NCBI GenBank assembly: GCA_012838135.1
Contig: DUPV01000067.1
Span: 1-32,055, forward strand
Reading direction: 5' to 3'
DNA: 32,055 nt
Origin: Clostridiaceae bacterium
GTDB lineage: Bacteria > Bacillota > Clostridia > Saccharofermentanales > DTU023
The position numbers and the translations under genes were made by a program. The notes under the pieces were generated by a model. That model saw only the letters and a program-made list of their open reading frames with translations, had not been told where the DNA came from and made no database searches. How positions within the stretch are numbered: the first letter of the stretch is position 1; every line of letters starts with the position of its first letter. Below are positions 24,617 to 32,055 of this stretch, piece by piece.

Positions 24617-24700
24617 TCTACTCGCCCAACTGCATGGTTCCGGCGTTGTCGTGATTATTAAATCTTCCGTACTGAGTCTACTCGCCCAACTGCAAGGTTC
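24617..24700. repeat. Direct repeat of the ABC gene 3' end, copies 60 bp apart
   Basis: CTACTCGCCCAACTGCATGG at 24617 and CTACTCGCCCAACTGCAAGG at 24677 begin two 24-bp copies that differ at one base. The right copy holds the stop codon and last codons (TLQLGE) of the ABC transporter gene; the left copy would read TMQLGE and stop. The left copy lies in non-coding DNA between the IS element and the gene. Confidence 0.8.
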
Positions 24701-26408
24701 TGAGTCTGCGATAAAGGCTGTGCGAATCCTTGATCAAGTCTTCCGGAGACCCGGATTCTACAACCCTGCCATCGGTCAGACCGACAAGATGATCGGCTTC
24801 TTCGATCGTGCGCATACGATGGGCAATCATCAGGACTGTTTTGCCACGGATCAAAGCACTGAGACCTGCCTGAATTTTACTTTCATTTTCTACATCCAGA
24901 GAAGCTGTAGCTTCGTCCAGAAGTAATATCGGTGTATTCTTCAGCAAAGCCCGGGCAATCGAAATTCTCTGACGTTCACCGCCGGACAAGCGTGCGCCGT
25001 TTTCTCCGATCATGGTCTGATAACCATCCGGCAGGCGGCAAACAAATTCATCACAATGAGCTAAACGGGCCGCCTCCATGACCTCTTCCTCAGTCGCATT
25101 TTTCCGACCCAGCTTGATATTTTCATACACGGTATTATCAAACAAGATTACATCTTGAAATACCATAGATAATTGCGTCATAATCGTTTCCGGATCAATT
25201 TCTTTCAGATCATGCCCGCCGATTCTGACAGATCCTTCTGTCGGATCATAAAACCTGGCAGCCAGTTTGGCAGCCGTACTTTTTCCACATCCGGAAGGTC
25301 CGATCAAAGCCGTGATTTCGCCTTGTTTAGCCGTAAAGCTGACATTGTGCAAAACAGGGGTATCTTCTAAATATTCAAAGCTGACATGATCAAATTCAAT
25401 ATCAAAGCAGTCAAACTGAACATCGGTTTGACCGGTCATTTCATCACTGTTCTCCAGTTCCCGGGTTCTCTCCAAAGGAGCAGAACCATAGTAAAGATAA
25501 GACAAGTTATAAACCACAGAACCGACCGGATCATAAATCCTGGCTGCTACGACCAGATACATCAAAAATTTTAACAAGGACAAAGAACCTTGCTCAAACA
25601 GCATCGTACCAACAATTACCGTTGTAGCAAAACCCAGCTTCAACAAACTTTGTCCGCCGTTAACGAAAATGGACATAGCTATTTCAGAAACTTTATGCAT
25701 GTCTTCTTCTTCTTTTAAGAGGGCTCTGTACTCTTTCATATAACTTTCTGTGCGGTTGTTGGCATGGATGTCAGCCATATGTTCAATATTTTCTTGGGTT
25801 TGATCAGATACGCGACGTTTTGTTTCAAAATGTACCCGAAGATGCTTTTTTTGGAAACGAGAACTAAGTAAAGTAACAATGAGCACAACCGGCATTATCC
25901 AGCATACAGCCAGCCCTATGCGCCAATCCCAAATAATGACTCCGATCGCGGTAACAAGAGTGGAAATTACAGCCCCTGCCATCTGCGGAACGGCATGCGA
26001 TTGTAAACCTTCCAGGATATTGATGTCCTCCATCATAGTATTTGTGATATCGCTTAAATCTTTATTACTGAAAAAAGACAGGGGTAATTTACGCAGTTTT
26101 TCTGCCAGACGAATCCGGCGTTCCTCGCTTTCTTCATAAGTGGATACAAAAACGGCTGTATACTGTTTGTAGTAAAAGAATCCTGAGACTAACAGAGATA
26201 CAATTGTGATAATTATATAGGCGGTATAGCGAAAAACAACTTCTTGCCCCGTTTCAATCTGTGGTAATACATCTTCCAAAAAATGGTAAACCAAAGACAT
26301 CGGCACCATCAGCGAAATAAAATAGAGTGCATTATATATTGATCCTTTTGCTAAGCCTTGGGCAGACTTACGACCCATTGCAAGATTTTTTTGTAAAAAA
26401 TTAATCAT
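24678..26408 (-). CDS. Exporter-fold ABC transporter half-protein, second of a pair
   Basis: The 576-residue protein has a type-1 exporter-fold membrane domain (six helices, residues about 20-310) fused to an ATPase domain. Walker A is GPSGCGKST (about 375), the signature is LSGGERQRIS (about 473), Walker B is ILLLDEATASLD (about 495) and the switch His is in MIAHRMRT. All catalytic parts look intact. It follows the other half-transporter after 42 bp, so a heterodimer is likely. Pairs of this kind include multidrug exporters but also importers of ferric chelates (IrtAB, YbtPQ). The MptD-type ECF component across the divergent promoter and the operator architecture favour a nutrient or metal role over drug export, but the substrate is unknown. 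The stop codon lies in a direct repeat. Confidence 0.92.
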   Translation of the reverse strand: MINFLQKNLAMGRKSAQGLAKGSIYNALYFISLMVPMSLVYHFLEDVLPQIETGQEVVFRYTAYIIITIVSLLVSGFFYYKQYTAVFVSTYEESEERRIRLAEKLRKLPLSFFSNKDLSDITNTMMEDINILEGLQSHAVPQMAGAVISTLVTAIGVIIWDWRIGLAVCWIMPVVLIVTLLSSRFQKKHLRVHFETKRRVSDQTQENIEHMADIHANNRTESYMKEYRALLKEEEDMHKVSEIAMSIFVNGGQSLLKLGFATTVIVGTMLFEQGSLSLLKFLMYLVVAARIYDPVGSVVYNLSYLYYGSAPLERTRELENSDEMTGQTDVQFDCFDIEFDHVSFEYLEDTPVLHNVSFTAKQGEITALIGPSGCGKSTAAKLAARFYDPTEGSVRIGGHDLKEIDPETIMTQLSMVFQDVILFDNTVYENIKLGRKNATEEEVMEAARLAHCDEFVCRLPDGYQTMIGENGARLSGGERQRISIARALLKNTPILLLDEATASLDVENESKIQAGLSALIRGKTVLMIAHRMRTIEEADHLVGLTDGRVVESGSPEDLIKDSHSLYRRLRTLQLGE

Positions 26409-26450
26409 GATATTATCCCTTCTTAATTTTTCTGCCAGCGCAGAATGAAA

Positions 26451-28256
26451 TCAGACCCGCCATGTTGCCGCAGTATTGAAGTCTTCCCACATACCGGCAT
26501 AAACGCCGCCTTGCTCGATTAAAGCTTGATGTGTACCTGCTTCAACAATTTTTCCTCTTTCCATGACCATAATGCGATCTGCATCGACGACGGAACTGAG
26601 CCGGTGAGCGATCATCAGCGTTGTTTTGTCAGCCATCAATCTGCGAAAAGCGACTTGAATCAGTCGTTCGTTTTCCGGATCGGCAAAGGCAGTTGCCTCA
26701 TCCAAAACCAAGATCGGTGCATTTTTGAGAAAGGCTCTGGCCAGCAAAAGTCGCTGCTCCTCTCCACCGGACAGAAAGACTCCTTTGCCGCCTACAACTG
26801 TGTGCAAACCTTTCGGCAATTTTTCAACTACGTCCAGACATTGTGCTTGATAACAAGCCTCCAGCACTTCTTGTTCCGTAGCTTTCGGTCTGGGTTTTCT
26901 GATGTTTTCAAAGACCGATTCTTTAAAAAGAGATTGATTTTGAAAAACAAAAGAAATCTGATTCATCAAGGCTTCTCTGCTAAACTCTCGTACCGGAATT
27001 CCGCCAATTCTGATACAGCCTTCTTGCGGATCATAAAAACGTGGCAATAAGGAGGCCAGGCTGCTTTTCCCACCACCGGATTCTCCCACCAGAGCCACAA
27101 ATTTACCTTGGGGAATGTCAAAAGATACTTGGGAAACAACGTTTCGTTCCGTATTGGGATAATGAAAAGAAACATTTTCATAACGCACTGTATGCTCTTC
27201 TGCTTCTCCCAGGTTACCGTAGGACATCGGCTCATGAACAAAGAGACTTTCTATTCTGTTCACTACTTCTGTGGCTTGCATAGTTCCCTGACCAATGGAC
27301 ATTATTTTGATGACTTGCGTGGCACTATAGCCGGTAAACAATACATAAAAAACCAAATTGCAAATAATTTCAACTGGATTGGAACCTCGATTGATCATAA
27401 CAATAGCTAAGGGAATCAATAAATAAACTGCGGCCCGAACCATGGTGTTGGCTAAAAGCATCCATTTTCTGGCCATGTAAGTGTATTCTAAAGAAAAACT
27501 CGAATAGTTTTTTATGGCTTCTCGAAACGCTCTGAAAGAGTGAATGGTCTGTTGAAAAACTTTAACTACAGGAATCCCTCTGACATATTCTACAGCGGAC
27601 GCATTCATCTGCTCTTGGGCAGTCATATAATTGTGAACACAGTCGCGATTTTTACCCGAATACATAGGAAAAATCAAGAATACCGCCGCAATAATTGTAA
27701 ACAGGGAAGTCAGCCCCATCCGCCAATCATAAGAGAAAAAGATAATCAGCATTACTACCGGAAAAATTGCTACAGCCGCCAGGTCAGGAGTATTATGGGC
27801 AACCATGTTATGGGTCAAACCGGCATTATCATCAATCGTCTTTCTCAATTTACCTGACGCTTGCTCTTTAAAAAAGCCCAGAGGCATCTCCATAAAACGC
27901 TGCATCGACTTACTGCGGATACCGCTTTCAATACGAAAAGCCACCAGATGAGATAAGGTCAAAGATATAAAATATAGTAAAACACTTATCACAAAAAAGA
28001 TGACAACAAACCAAGCCAGACTGATAATCCGATTTATATCAGGATCTTCTTGCAAGATATTGCGAATGATTTGATGAATATAGGTGTAAGGGACAATGCC
28101 TGCTACTGTACTTAAGACCGCTGCAATCATGGAAACCCAAATGAACGGGCGCCAGCGCCCTGCATAGTCCAGTAAAATGTTCCAAGTTTCTTTTGCCGTT
28201 CGATTTTGCTCTTGATTTTGCTCTTCTTGGAGAGCCGTTGAATTTTTTGTTTTCAT
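26451..28256 (-). CDS. Exporter-fold ABC transporter half-protein, first of a pair
   Basis: The 601-residue protein has a membrane domain (about residues 35-330) and an ATPase domain with Walker A GESGGGKSS (about 391), signature LSGGEEQRLLLARA (about 494), Walker B ILVLDEATAFADPENE and switch His in MIAHRLSS. The AFADPENE stretch in place of the usual ASLD is, from memory, typical of YbtPQ/IrtAB-like partners and supports a heterodimer with the 576-residue protein. ATG at 28256 lies three bases after the FtsX stop, using GGAG inside the end of that gene, so the genes are coupled. The N-terminal 25 residues are hydrophilic and Gln/Glu-rich. Confidence 0.92.
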   Translation of the reverse strand: MKTKNSTALQEEQNQEQNRTAKETWNILLDYAGRWRPFIWVSMIAAVLSTVAGIVPYTYIHQIIRNILQEDPDINRIISLAWFVVIFFVISVLLYFISLTLSHLVAFRIESGIRSKSMQRFMEMPLGFFKEQASGKLRKTIDDNAGLTHNMVAHNTPDLAAVAIFPVVMLIIFFSYDWRMGLTSLFTIIAAVFLIFPMYSGKNRDCVHNYMTAQEQMNASAVEYVRGIPVVKVFQQTIHSFRAFREAIKNYSSFSLEYTYMARKWMLLANTMVRAAVYLLIPLAIVMINRGSNPVEIICNLVFYVLFTGYSATQVIKIMSIGQGTMQATEVVNRIESLFVHEPMSYGNLGEAEEHTVRYENVSFHYPNTERNVVSQVSFDIPQGKFVALVGESGGGKSSLASLLPRFYDPQEGCIRIGGIPVREFSREALMNQISFVFQNQSLFKESVFENIRKPRPKATEQEVLEACYQAQCLDVVEKLPKGLHTVVGGKGVFLSGGEEQRLLLARAFLKNAPILVLDEATAFADPENERLIQVAFRRLMADKTTLMIAHRLSSVVDADRIMVMERGKIVEAGTHQALIEQGGVYAGMWEDFNTAATWRV

Positions 28257-28259
28257 TTT

Positions 28260-30518
28260 CTACTCCATCTCTTTAAAAAATTCTGCCGTCGATAAACCTT
28301 TTGTTTTTCTGCTTTGCATGACATAAATAATTAAGTAACTGACTAAACCGCTGACTATTGTCACAGGGTAAACCCAAGGTGCTACATAAAAATCAAACCA
28401 ACCGATGTATTTGGTCATTATTTGTTTAAAAATAATTCTTAACAAAAGCCGGCAGACAGGAATGCTAATTAAGAAAGAAAAGACTACCATCAGTCCGGTC
28501 GTCACATGGTACAGGTTATTGATCTCGTTGTTTTCGTAACCTAGTATTTTGAGCATAGCGATAGACTGTTGATTGCGTTCCACTACCTGTTTTGAAAGTA
28601 CATAGATTAATACAAAAAATAAGATCACGGAAAAAACAGCCATTACCTTAAAAACTTGTCCCATGGAGTCCATGAGTTGATCTAAAGCAAGAGTCAAATC
28701 TCTTTCCGTACGGATTGATGCGATGAAAATTTCATCTAGATCATTGAGCTTATGGTTGCTGAAATAGCCTGTAAAATACGTTTCATCACAATTAAAAATT
28801 GTCTGAAAATCATCTAAATAAACAAATATGGTAAAACCGGCAGGATAATAAACAGTATCACCCAGTTCAAAACTGTAAGTCTCATCCGTATATTTTTTGC
28901 TAAGTTCCAGCTGATCTCCCTCTTCCATCCCATATTTGCTTGTCAAACCGTTGGAAAAGATCGCTTCTCGAGTCTGTAATCCTTGGCTGACCTCAGGTAA
29001 AAACTGAGAATCTTCCTCGATACCTAACACCTGAACTGTTATTTCACCTAATTCCAGACTTTGAACCGCAAATTTCTCAGCCTGTTCATCTGTTGTCTCT
29101 ACCGGCATACGTAAAATATATTGATAGGCACAGATTTGATTATTCAAAACCTCTTGCTGATGATTCTCCAGTAAAGGCGGCAGCATCAGACCGGTACTCA
29201 TCAGTAGGGAACCCAGAAGAATTCCTATGAGCAAAACCAGATAGGCCGATGTATTTTGAAAAATAATTCTCAACCGAAAACGTGCAATAAAAGATAATTT
29301 ACCTAAAGATATAGCATGTTTCTGTTTACGTCTGCTTAAATCGTTGCGTAAAAACTTTTGTATAGGCAAGGATAGTAAAGCCGGTAAAAATCCGTAGATA
29401 ATCAGCAAGATAATAAGAACGGGAACAAGCGTGGTCAAGACGAAAGCTTCTGCATTCCATAAGACAGGAGCAGGAATCAGCGAATAACTTTTAGTATAGA
29501 TATAGATGAAAGCATCTTTCATAAGAGTATATCCAAGCACATTACCGATAAGTGCACCCATAAGAGTCACCAGTAAAGGCAAGAGCGAATAATGGCGGAT
29601 CAACTCACCGTTAGTATAACCTAAAGCACGCAAGCTTCCGACGGATTTTGCTTCCAGTTCAATGGTACTTCGCATTACAACAACGTATAAGAAAGCAATA
29701 ATGACAATTGTGATGTAAAAGAAAACCATCATAAAAACCCGATCTTTGCCAAAGTCTTCACCTGCGAAGTGAATTGCCTGATTGTCTGACCGACGGACAA
29801 AGTCTTTGATCAAATCATGTTCTTTTACAAGATCAAGAATCTCATCAGCATAATCATTTTTTTCTTCAGGAGACAAATCCGGATCATGATTTTTCCAAGC
29901 ATACGTGTAGTGCAGATCGTTGTATTCCAGTTCGTCAAAAGCCTCTTGATTTACACCGGCTATGCCAAAATGAGTGTTGTCAAACAAACCGTCGGCATTA
30001 TTCTTAAATAAAGAACTATAATCAGAGAATGCTACAATGCCGGAAACCCAAAAAGCTTTTGCACCCAGTTTAACCTTAGAACCGATCTCGTAACCGTTAT
30101 TGCCTGCAAACAAACGCTCCAGAACAATTTCTTCATCAGTTTCGGGCATTACTCCTTCGAGCAAAGCAATCCGATTAATTTCTTCTCGGACAGGATAAAT
30201 ACGAAGAATCCGGTTTTCTTTTATCTCCAAATCCTTATTAAACAAGGTAAAGATCGAAAGCTTTTCATTTTTTAACACTTCAGCGAGCGGATCAGACATT
30301 TCTTTAAGCAATTCAAAATGTCCATCTTCAATGTTATATTCCTCAAAAGTACTGTCATAACCGCTCCGCAAAGAATATTCAGCAACTAAAAAACCGGACG
30401 CCAGGCTAATCGAAAGAACAAGGAACAACAAAACGGCAAGAAATTTACCGGCATTACCTGCTAACATTCTGGGAATACGTTTGTTTAAAGGATTTTTAAC
30501 AAACACTTTTTGCTCCAT
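28260..30518 (-). CDS. Large FtsX-family ABC permease
   Basis: The 752-residue membrane protein has the layout of MacB/FtsX permeases with two repeats: one helix near residues 25-47, a large extracytoplasmic domain (about 48-260), three helices (about 263-385), another helix near 425-445, a second outer domain (about 450-630) and three final helices (about 635-745). It is expected to work with the ATPase encoded just upstream as a mechanotransmission-type ABC system that moves or releases molecules at the outer face rather than through a channel. Candidates include peptide, lipid or heme/porphyrin efflux (HrtAB type), none proven. The ATG at 30518 has no strong ribosome site; the gap from the ATPase stop is 43 bp. 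Confidence 0.9.
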   Translation of the reverse strand: MEQKVFVKNPLNKRIPRMLAGNAGKFLAVLLFLVLSISLASGFLVAEYSLRSGYDSTFEEYNIEDGHFELLKEMSDPLAEVLKNEKLSIFTLFNKDLEIKENRILRIYPVREEINRIALLEGVMPETDEEIVLERLFAGNNGYEIGSKVKLGAKAFWVSGIVAFSDYSSLFKNNADGLFDNTHFGIAGVNQEAFDELEYNDLHYTYAWKNHDPDLSPEEKNDYADEILDLVKEHDLIKDFVRRSDNQAIHFAGEDFGKDRVFMMVFFYITIVIIAFLYVVVMRSTIELEAKSVGSLRALGYTNGELIRHYSLLPLLVTLMGALIGNVLGYTLMKDAFIYIYTKSYSLIPAPVLWNAEAFVLTTLVPVLIILLIIYGFLPALLSLPIQKFLRNDLSRRKQKHAISLGKLSFIARFRLRIIFQNTSAYLVLLIGILLGSLLMSTGLMLPPLLENHQQEVLNNQICAYQYILRMPVETTDEQAEKFAVQSLELGEITVQVLGIEEDSQFLPEVSQGLQTREAIFSNGLTSKYGMEEGDQLELSKKYTDETYSFELGDTVYYPAGFTIFVYLDDFQTIFNCDETYFTGYFSNHKLNDLDEIFIASIRTERDLTLALDQLMDSMGQVFKVMAVFSVILFFVLIYVLSKQVVERNQQSIAMLKILGYENNEINNLYHVTTGLMVVFSFLISIPVCRLLLRIIFKQIMTKYIGWFDFYVAPWVYPVTIVSGLVSYLIIYVMQSRKTKGLSTAEFFKEME

Positions 30519-30561
30519 TTCTACTTATCAGCAAGAAAAACTGTTCTCGACTATTTGGTCG

Positions 30562-31260
30562 TTACCAAGTAATCGCAGCAGCTTTTTGTTTGTTCCTATT
30601 ATTTTCATTACTACGTATTGCACCATCATGCAGGCGAATAATTTGGTCCGCCATTCCCTGAATGGCCTCATTGTGAGTCACAATCATCATGGTACATCCG
30701 TATTTTTGATTAACTTTTTCCAGCATTGCCAAAATTTCTCTGGACGTCTTATAGTCCAGGGCCCCGGTAGGCTCGTCACAAAGAAGCAGATCGGGATTTT
30801 TTATCACGGCACGACCTATAGCAGTACGTTGCTGCTCGCCTCCGGATAATTGAGAAGGTAGTTGGTCCTGTCTGTCCCAAAGACCCAGAGTATGCAATAA
30901 GTCATTGACATCCAATGGTTCATCACTCAGATAAGCACCACTTTCGATATTCTCTTTTAAAGTCAGATTGGGAATCAGGTTATATGATTGAAATACATAG
31001 CCCAGTTGTTTTCGACGATAATGTCCTAAGGTTTTTTCGTTCTGTCCGTTGATTTCAGTTTCATTAAAATAAAAAGAACCTTTGTCTGGTATCTCAATTC
31101 CACCAATGATATTCAGCAAGGTTGATTTGCCTGAGCCGGACGGTCCGAGCAAAGTACAAATTTTCCCTCGCTCTACTTGAAAAGAAACATTTTTCAAGAC
31201 ATCGACGGTATGAGTTCCGATATGAAATGATTTATAAATATTCTTCACTTTAAGTAACAT
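30562..31260 (-). CDS. MacB/LolD-type ABC ATPase
   Basis: The 232-residue cytoplasmic ATPase has Walker A GPSGSGKSTLLNIIGG (about residue 39), Q-loop VFQSYNLIPNLT, signature LSGGEQQRTAIGRA, Walker B LLLCDEPTGALD and switch His in VTHNEA, all intact. LNIIGG and DEPTGALD are typical of the LolD/MacB/FtsE group that drives FtsX-family permeases, and the next gene is such a permease. A GAGGAG site lies 11 bases before the ATG, which is long; no better in-frame start exists. It is the first gene of a four-gene minus-strand operon. Confidence 0.95.
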   Translation of the reverse strand: MLLKVKNIYKSFHIGTHTVDVLKNVSFQVERGKICTLLGPSGSGKSTLLNIIGGIEIPDKGSFYFNETEINGQNEKTLGHYRRKQLGYVFQSYNLIPNLTLKENIESGAYLSDEPLDVNDLLHTLGLWDRQDQLPSQLSGGEQQRTAIGRAVIKNPDLLLCDEPTGALDYKTSREILAMLEKVNQKYGCTMMIVTHNEAIQGMADQIIRLHDGAIRSNENNRNKQKAAAITW

Positions 31261-31319
31261 CCTGTGTCATTCTCCTCTCTATCCTTTTTAAAACATAGGA
31301 TAAATCCAATATGCAAAAA

Positions 31320-31335
31320 GTTAGCTTTGGTTAAC
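31320..31335. promoter_or_regulatory. Operator-like palindrome, minus-strand operon
   Basis: GTTAGCTTTGGTTAAC is an imperfect version of the perfect palindrome at 31436-31451 (half-sites GTTAGC and GTTAAC). It lies about 19 bp downstream of the -10 box of the minus-strand promoter, a position where a bound repressor would block elongation. Confidence 0.55.
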
Positions 31336-31353
31336 TAATGTTAGGTAGGCCTT

Positions 31354-31382
31354 ACAATACACCAATTTCTTCTTTTTTGCAA
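31354..31382 (-). promoter_or_regulatory. Candidate promoter of the ABC operon
   Basis: On the minus strand TTGCAA (31377-31382), exactly 17 bp and TATTGT (31354-31359) form a sigma-70-like promoter directed at the ATPase gene. Confidence 0.5.
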
Positions 31383-31399
31383 GACTAGTTGAGAAATAA

Positions 31400-31428
31400 T
31401 TGCTGTAAAAAATTTATTCTGCTACAAT
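31400..31428 (+). promoter_or_regulatory. Candidate promoter of the ECF S-component gene
   Basis: TTGCTG (31400-31405), exactly 17 bp and TACAAT (31423-31428) form a good sigma-70-like promoter. The predicted start of transcription falls at the edge of the palindrome that begins at 31436. Confidence 0.6.
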
Positions 31429-31435
31429 ACTTATC

Positions 31436-31451
31436 GTTAGCTTAAGCTAAC
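31436..31451. promoter_or_regulatory. Perfect 16-bp palindromic operator
   Basis: GTTAGCTTAAGCTAAC is a perfect palindrome immediately after the plus-strand promoter, overlapping the expected transcription start. Its GTTAGC/GCTAAC arms recall DtxR/IdeR-type iron-repressor boxes, but the centre differs, so the regulator family is open. The remainder of the 323-bp divergent spacer (31261-31583) holds only the two promoters, the second operator and the GGAG site at 31574-31577. Confidence 0.65.
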
Positions 31452-31583
31452 TCAATTGTACTCCTTGTAATCGGTCGGTCAAGGGGTAAGTATATAAAAG
31501 TTTATCAAGATATTTATGGAGTAATTATTAGTACAGTATGTAGAACTTAAACTCATTGGAAGTTTTTGGAAAAGGAGAAAAGC

Positions 31584-32055
31584 ATGCCGAAAATAAAGAA
31601 AGAAGAAAAACAAGCAATAATACCGGAAAATAAACAATTTACTGCACGGGACGCTATCCAAATCGGTCTTCATGCAGCATTATTATTTTTCCTAAGCGGT
31701 TTAGTTGGCAGTATCGGATTTGTTCCTATTTTATATCCGGCAGCTCCTTTTGTAATTGCAATCGTCTGTGGTCCTGTGTTTTTCCTTTTTTTAAGCAAGG
31801 TCAGACATTTTGGTATGATCACTGCTGTCGGTACTTTACAAGGTGCTTTTCTGGCAATCACAGGACACGGGATCTATTCGCTTCTTGCTGCAATCATACT
31901 AGGTCTAATTGCCGATAGTATTTGCCGCATGGGAAATTACCGTAGCTTTAAGCACTCTCTTTTCGGCTATGCCTTCTATGCTGTTATCATGGCTACCTCT
32001 TATTTTCCGATGATCTTTTCGGCAGACACATTTTATGCCAATATCGCAAACTCCA
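31584..32055 (+). CDS. MptD-family ECF transporter S component (3' end outside window)
   Basis: The ATG at 31584 has GGAG six bases upstream. The first 157 residues are visible. A hydrophilic, Lys/Glu-rich N-terminus of about 25 residues is followed by at least four membrane helices (ALLFFLSGLVG, PFVIAIVCGPVFFLFL, MITAVGTLQGAFLAITG, LLAAIILGLIADSI). This pattern and the RMGNYRS loop match the MptD family of putative energy-coupling-factor substrate-binding subunits, as I know it. Such subunits capture a vitamin, metal or other small molecule and pass it to an ECF T component and ATPases, which may be encoded beyond the right edge. It is divergent from the ABC operon and shares its operator type, so both are probably controlled by one repressor. 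Confidence 0.8.
   Translation, partial: MPKIKKEEKQAIIPENKQFTARDAIQIGLHAALLFFLSGLVGSIGFVPILYPAAPFVIAIVCGPVFFLFLSKVRHFGMITAVGTLQGAFLAITGHGIYSLLAAIILGLIADSICRMGNYRSFKHSLFGYAFYAVIMATSYFPMIFSADTFYANIANS

Noticed and set aside
24525-24926. Plus-strand 133-codon frame over the end of the ABC gene
   Set aside because: It lies mostly antisense to the conserved ATPase domain of the minus-strand gene and spans the non-coding direct repeat.
31264-31271. TGTGTCAT as a heme-repressor (HrtR-type) half-site
   Set aside because: Only one half of the known palindrome is present, so it is likely chance; the GTTAGC palindromes are better operator candidates.
31241-31280. Six-codon upstream reading frame before the MacB-like ATPase
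   Set aside because: Its ATG is one base from the GGAG motif, too close for use, and nothing else supports translation.

Overview
The window reads as a low-GC, anaerobic Gram-positive chromosome (Bacillota, class Clostridia or a relative; genus not determined). The reasons are strong GGAGG-type ribosome sites, AT-rich spacers, an InlB-repeat surface protein, an early tetrapyrrole operon of clostridial type, an MptD-family ECF component and exporter-fold ABC pairs. No rRNA, tRNA or CRISPR array was seen.

Layout. (1) 1-3040, minus: the N-terminal 1013 residues of a very large secreted surface protein, with signal peptide, octapeptide repeats, InlB-type B-repeats and YDG-type domains; it runs off the left edge. 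(2) 3776-13449: a cyclic-di-GMP island. Two convergent paralogous membrane phosphodiesterases (7TM, GAF, degenerate GGDEF, intact EAL) flank a small unknown membrane gene. Two diguanylate cyclases follow, divergently transcribed. The left phosphodiesterase is split by a one-base change in an A7 tract, and the small gene between them is probably split in a T6 tract. The paralogs share a nearly identical 225-bp inverted patch. (3) 13692-21267: tetrapyrrole genes. An exported-looking cobaltochelatase (CbiK type) lies behind a cobalamin-riboswitch-like leader. It converges on a tightly overlapping operon hemA, sirC, a hemC-cobA-hemD triple fusion, hemB and hemL. Together these make uroporphyrinogen III, precorrin-2 and sirohydrochlorin from glutamyl-tRNA, and CbiK can insert cobalt. 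No later heme gene is present, so corrinoid or siroheme is the likely product. (4) 21376-22890: a type-B carboxylesterase. (5) About 22980-24535: an IS110-family element with a highly structured leader that is a good bridge-RNA candidate, and a transposase lacking a standard start codon before its first catalytic Asp. (6) 24678-32055: a transport locus. A MacB-like ATPase, a large FtsX permease and two half-size exporter-fold ABC proteins form one minus-strand operon. It is divergent from an MptD-type ECF S component that runs off the right edge. The divergent spacer carries two sigma-70-like promoters, each followed by a related 16-bp palindromic operator.

How the parts may work together: c-di-GMP enzymes beside a giant surface protein suggest control of attachment, though no c-di-GMP riboswitch was found. 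The transport locus looks like a repressor-controlled metal, chelate or tetrapyrrole system, and its proximity to tetrapyrrole synthesis is suggestive only. All positions and similarities were read by eye; no database search was run.
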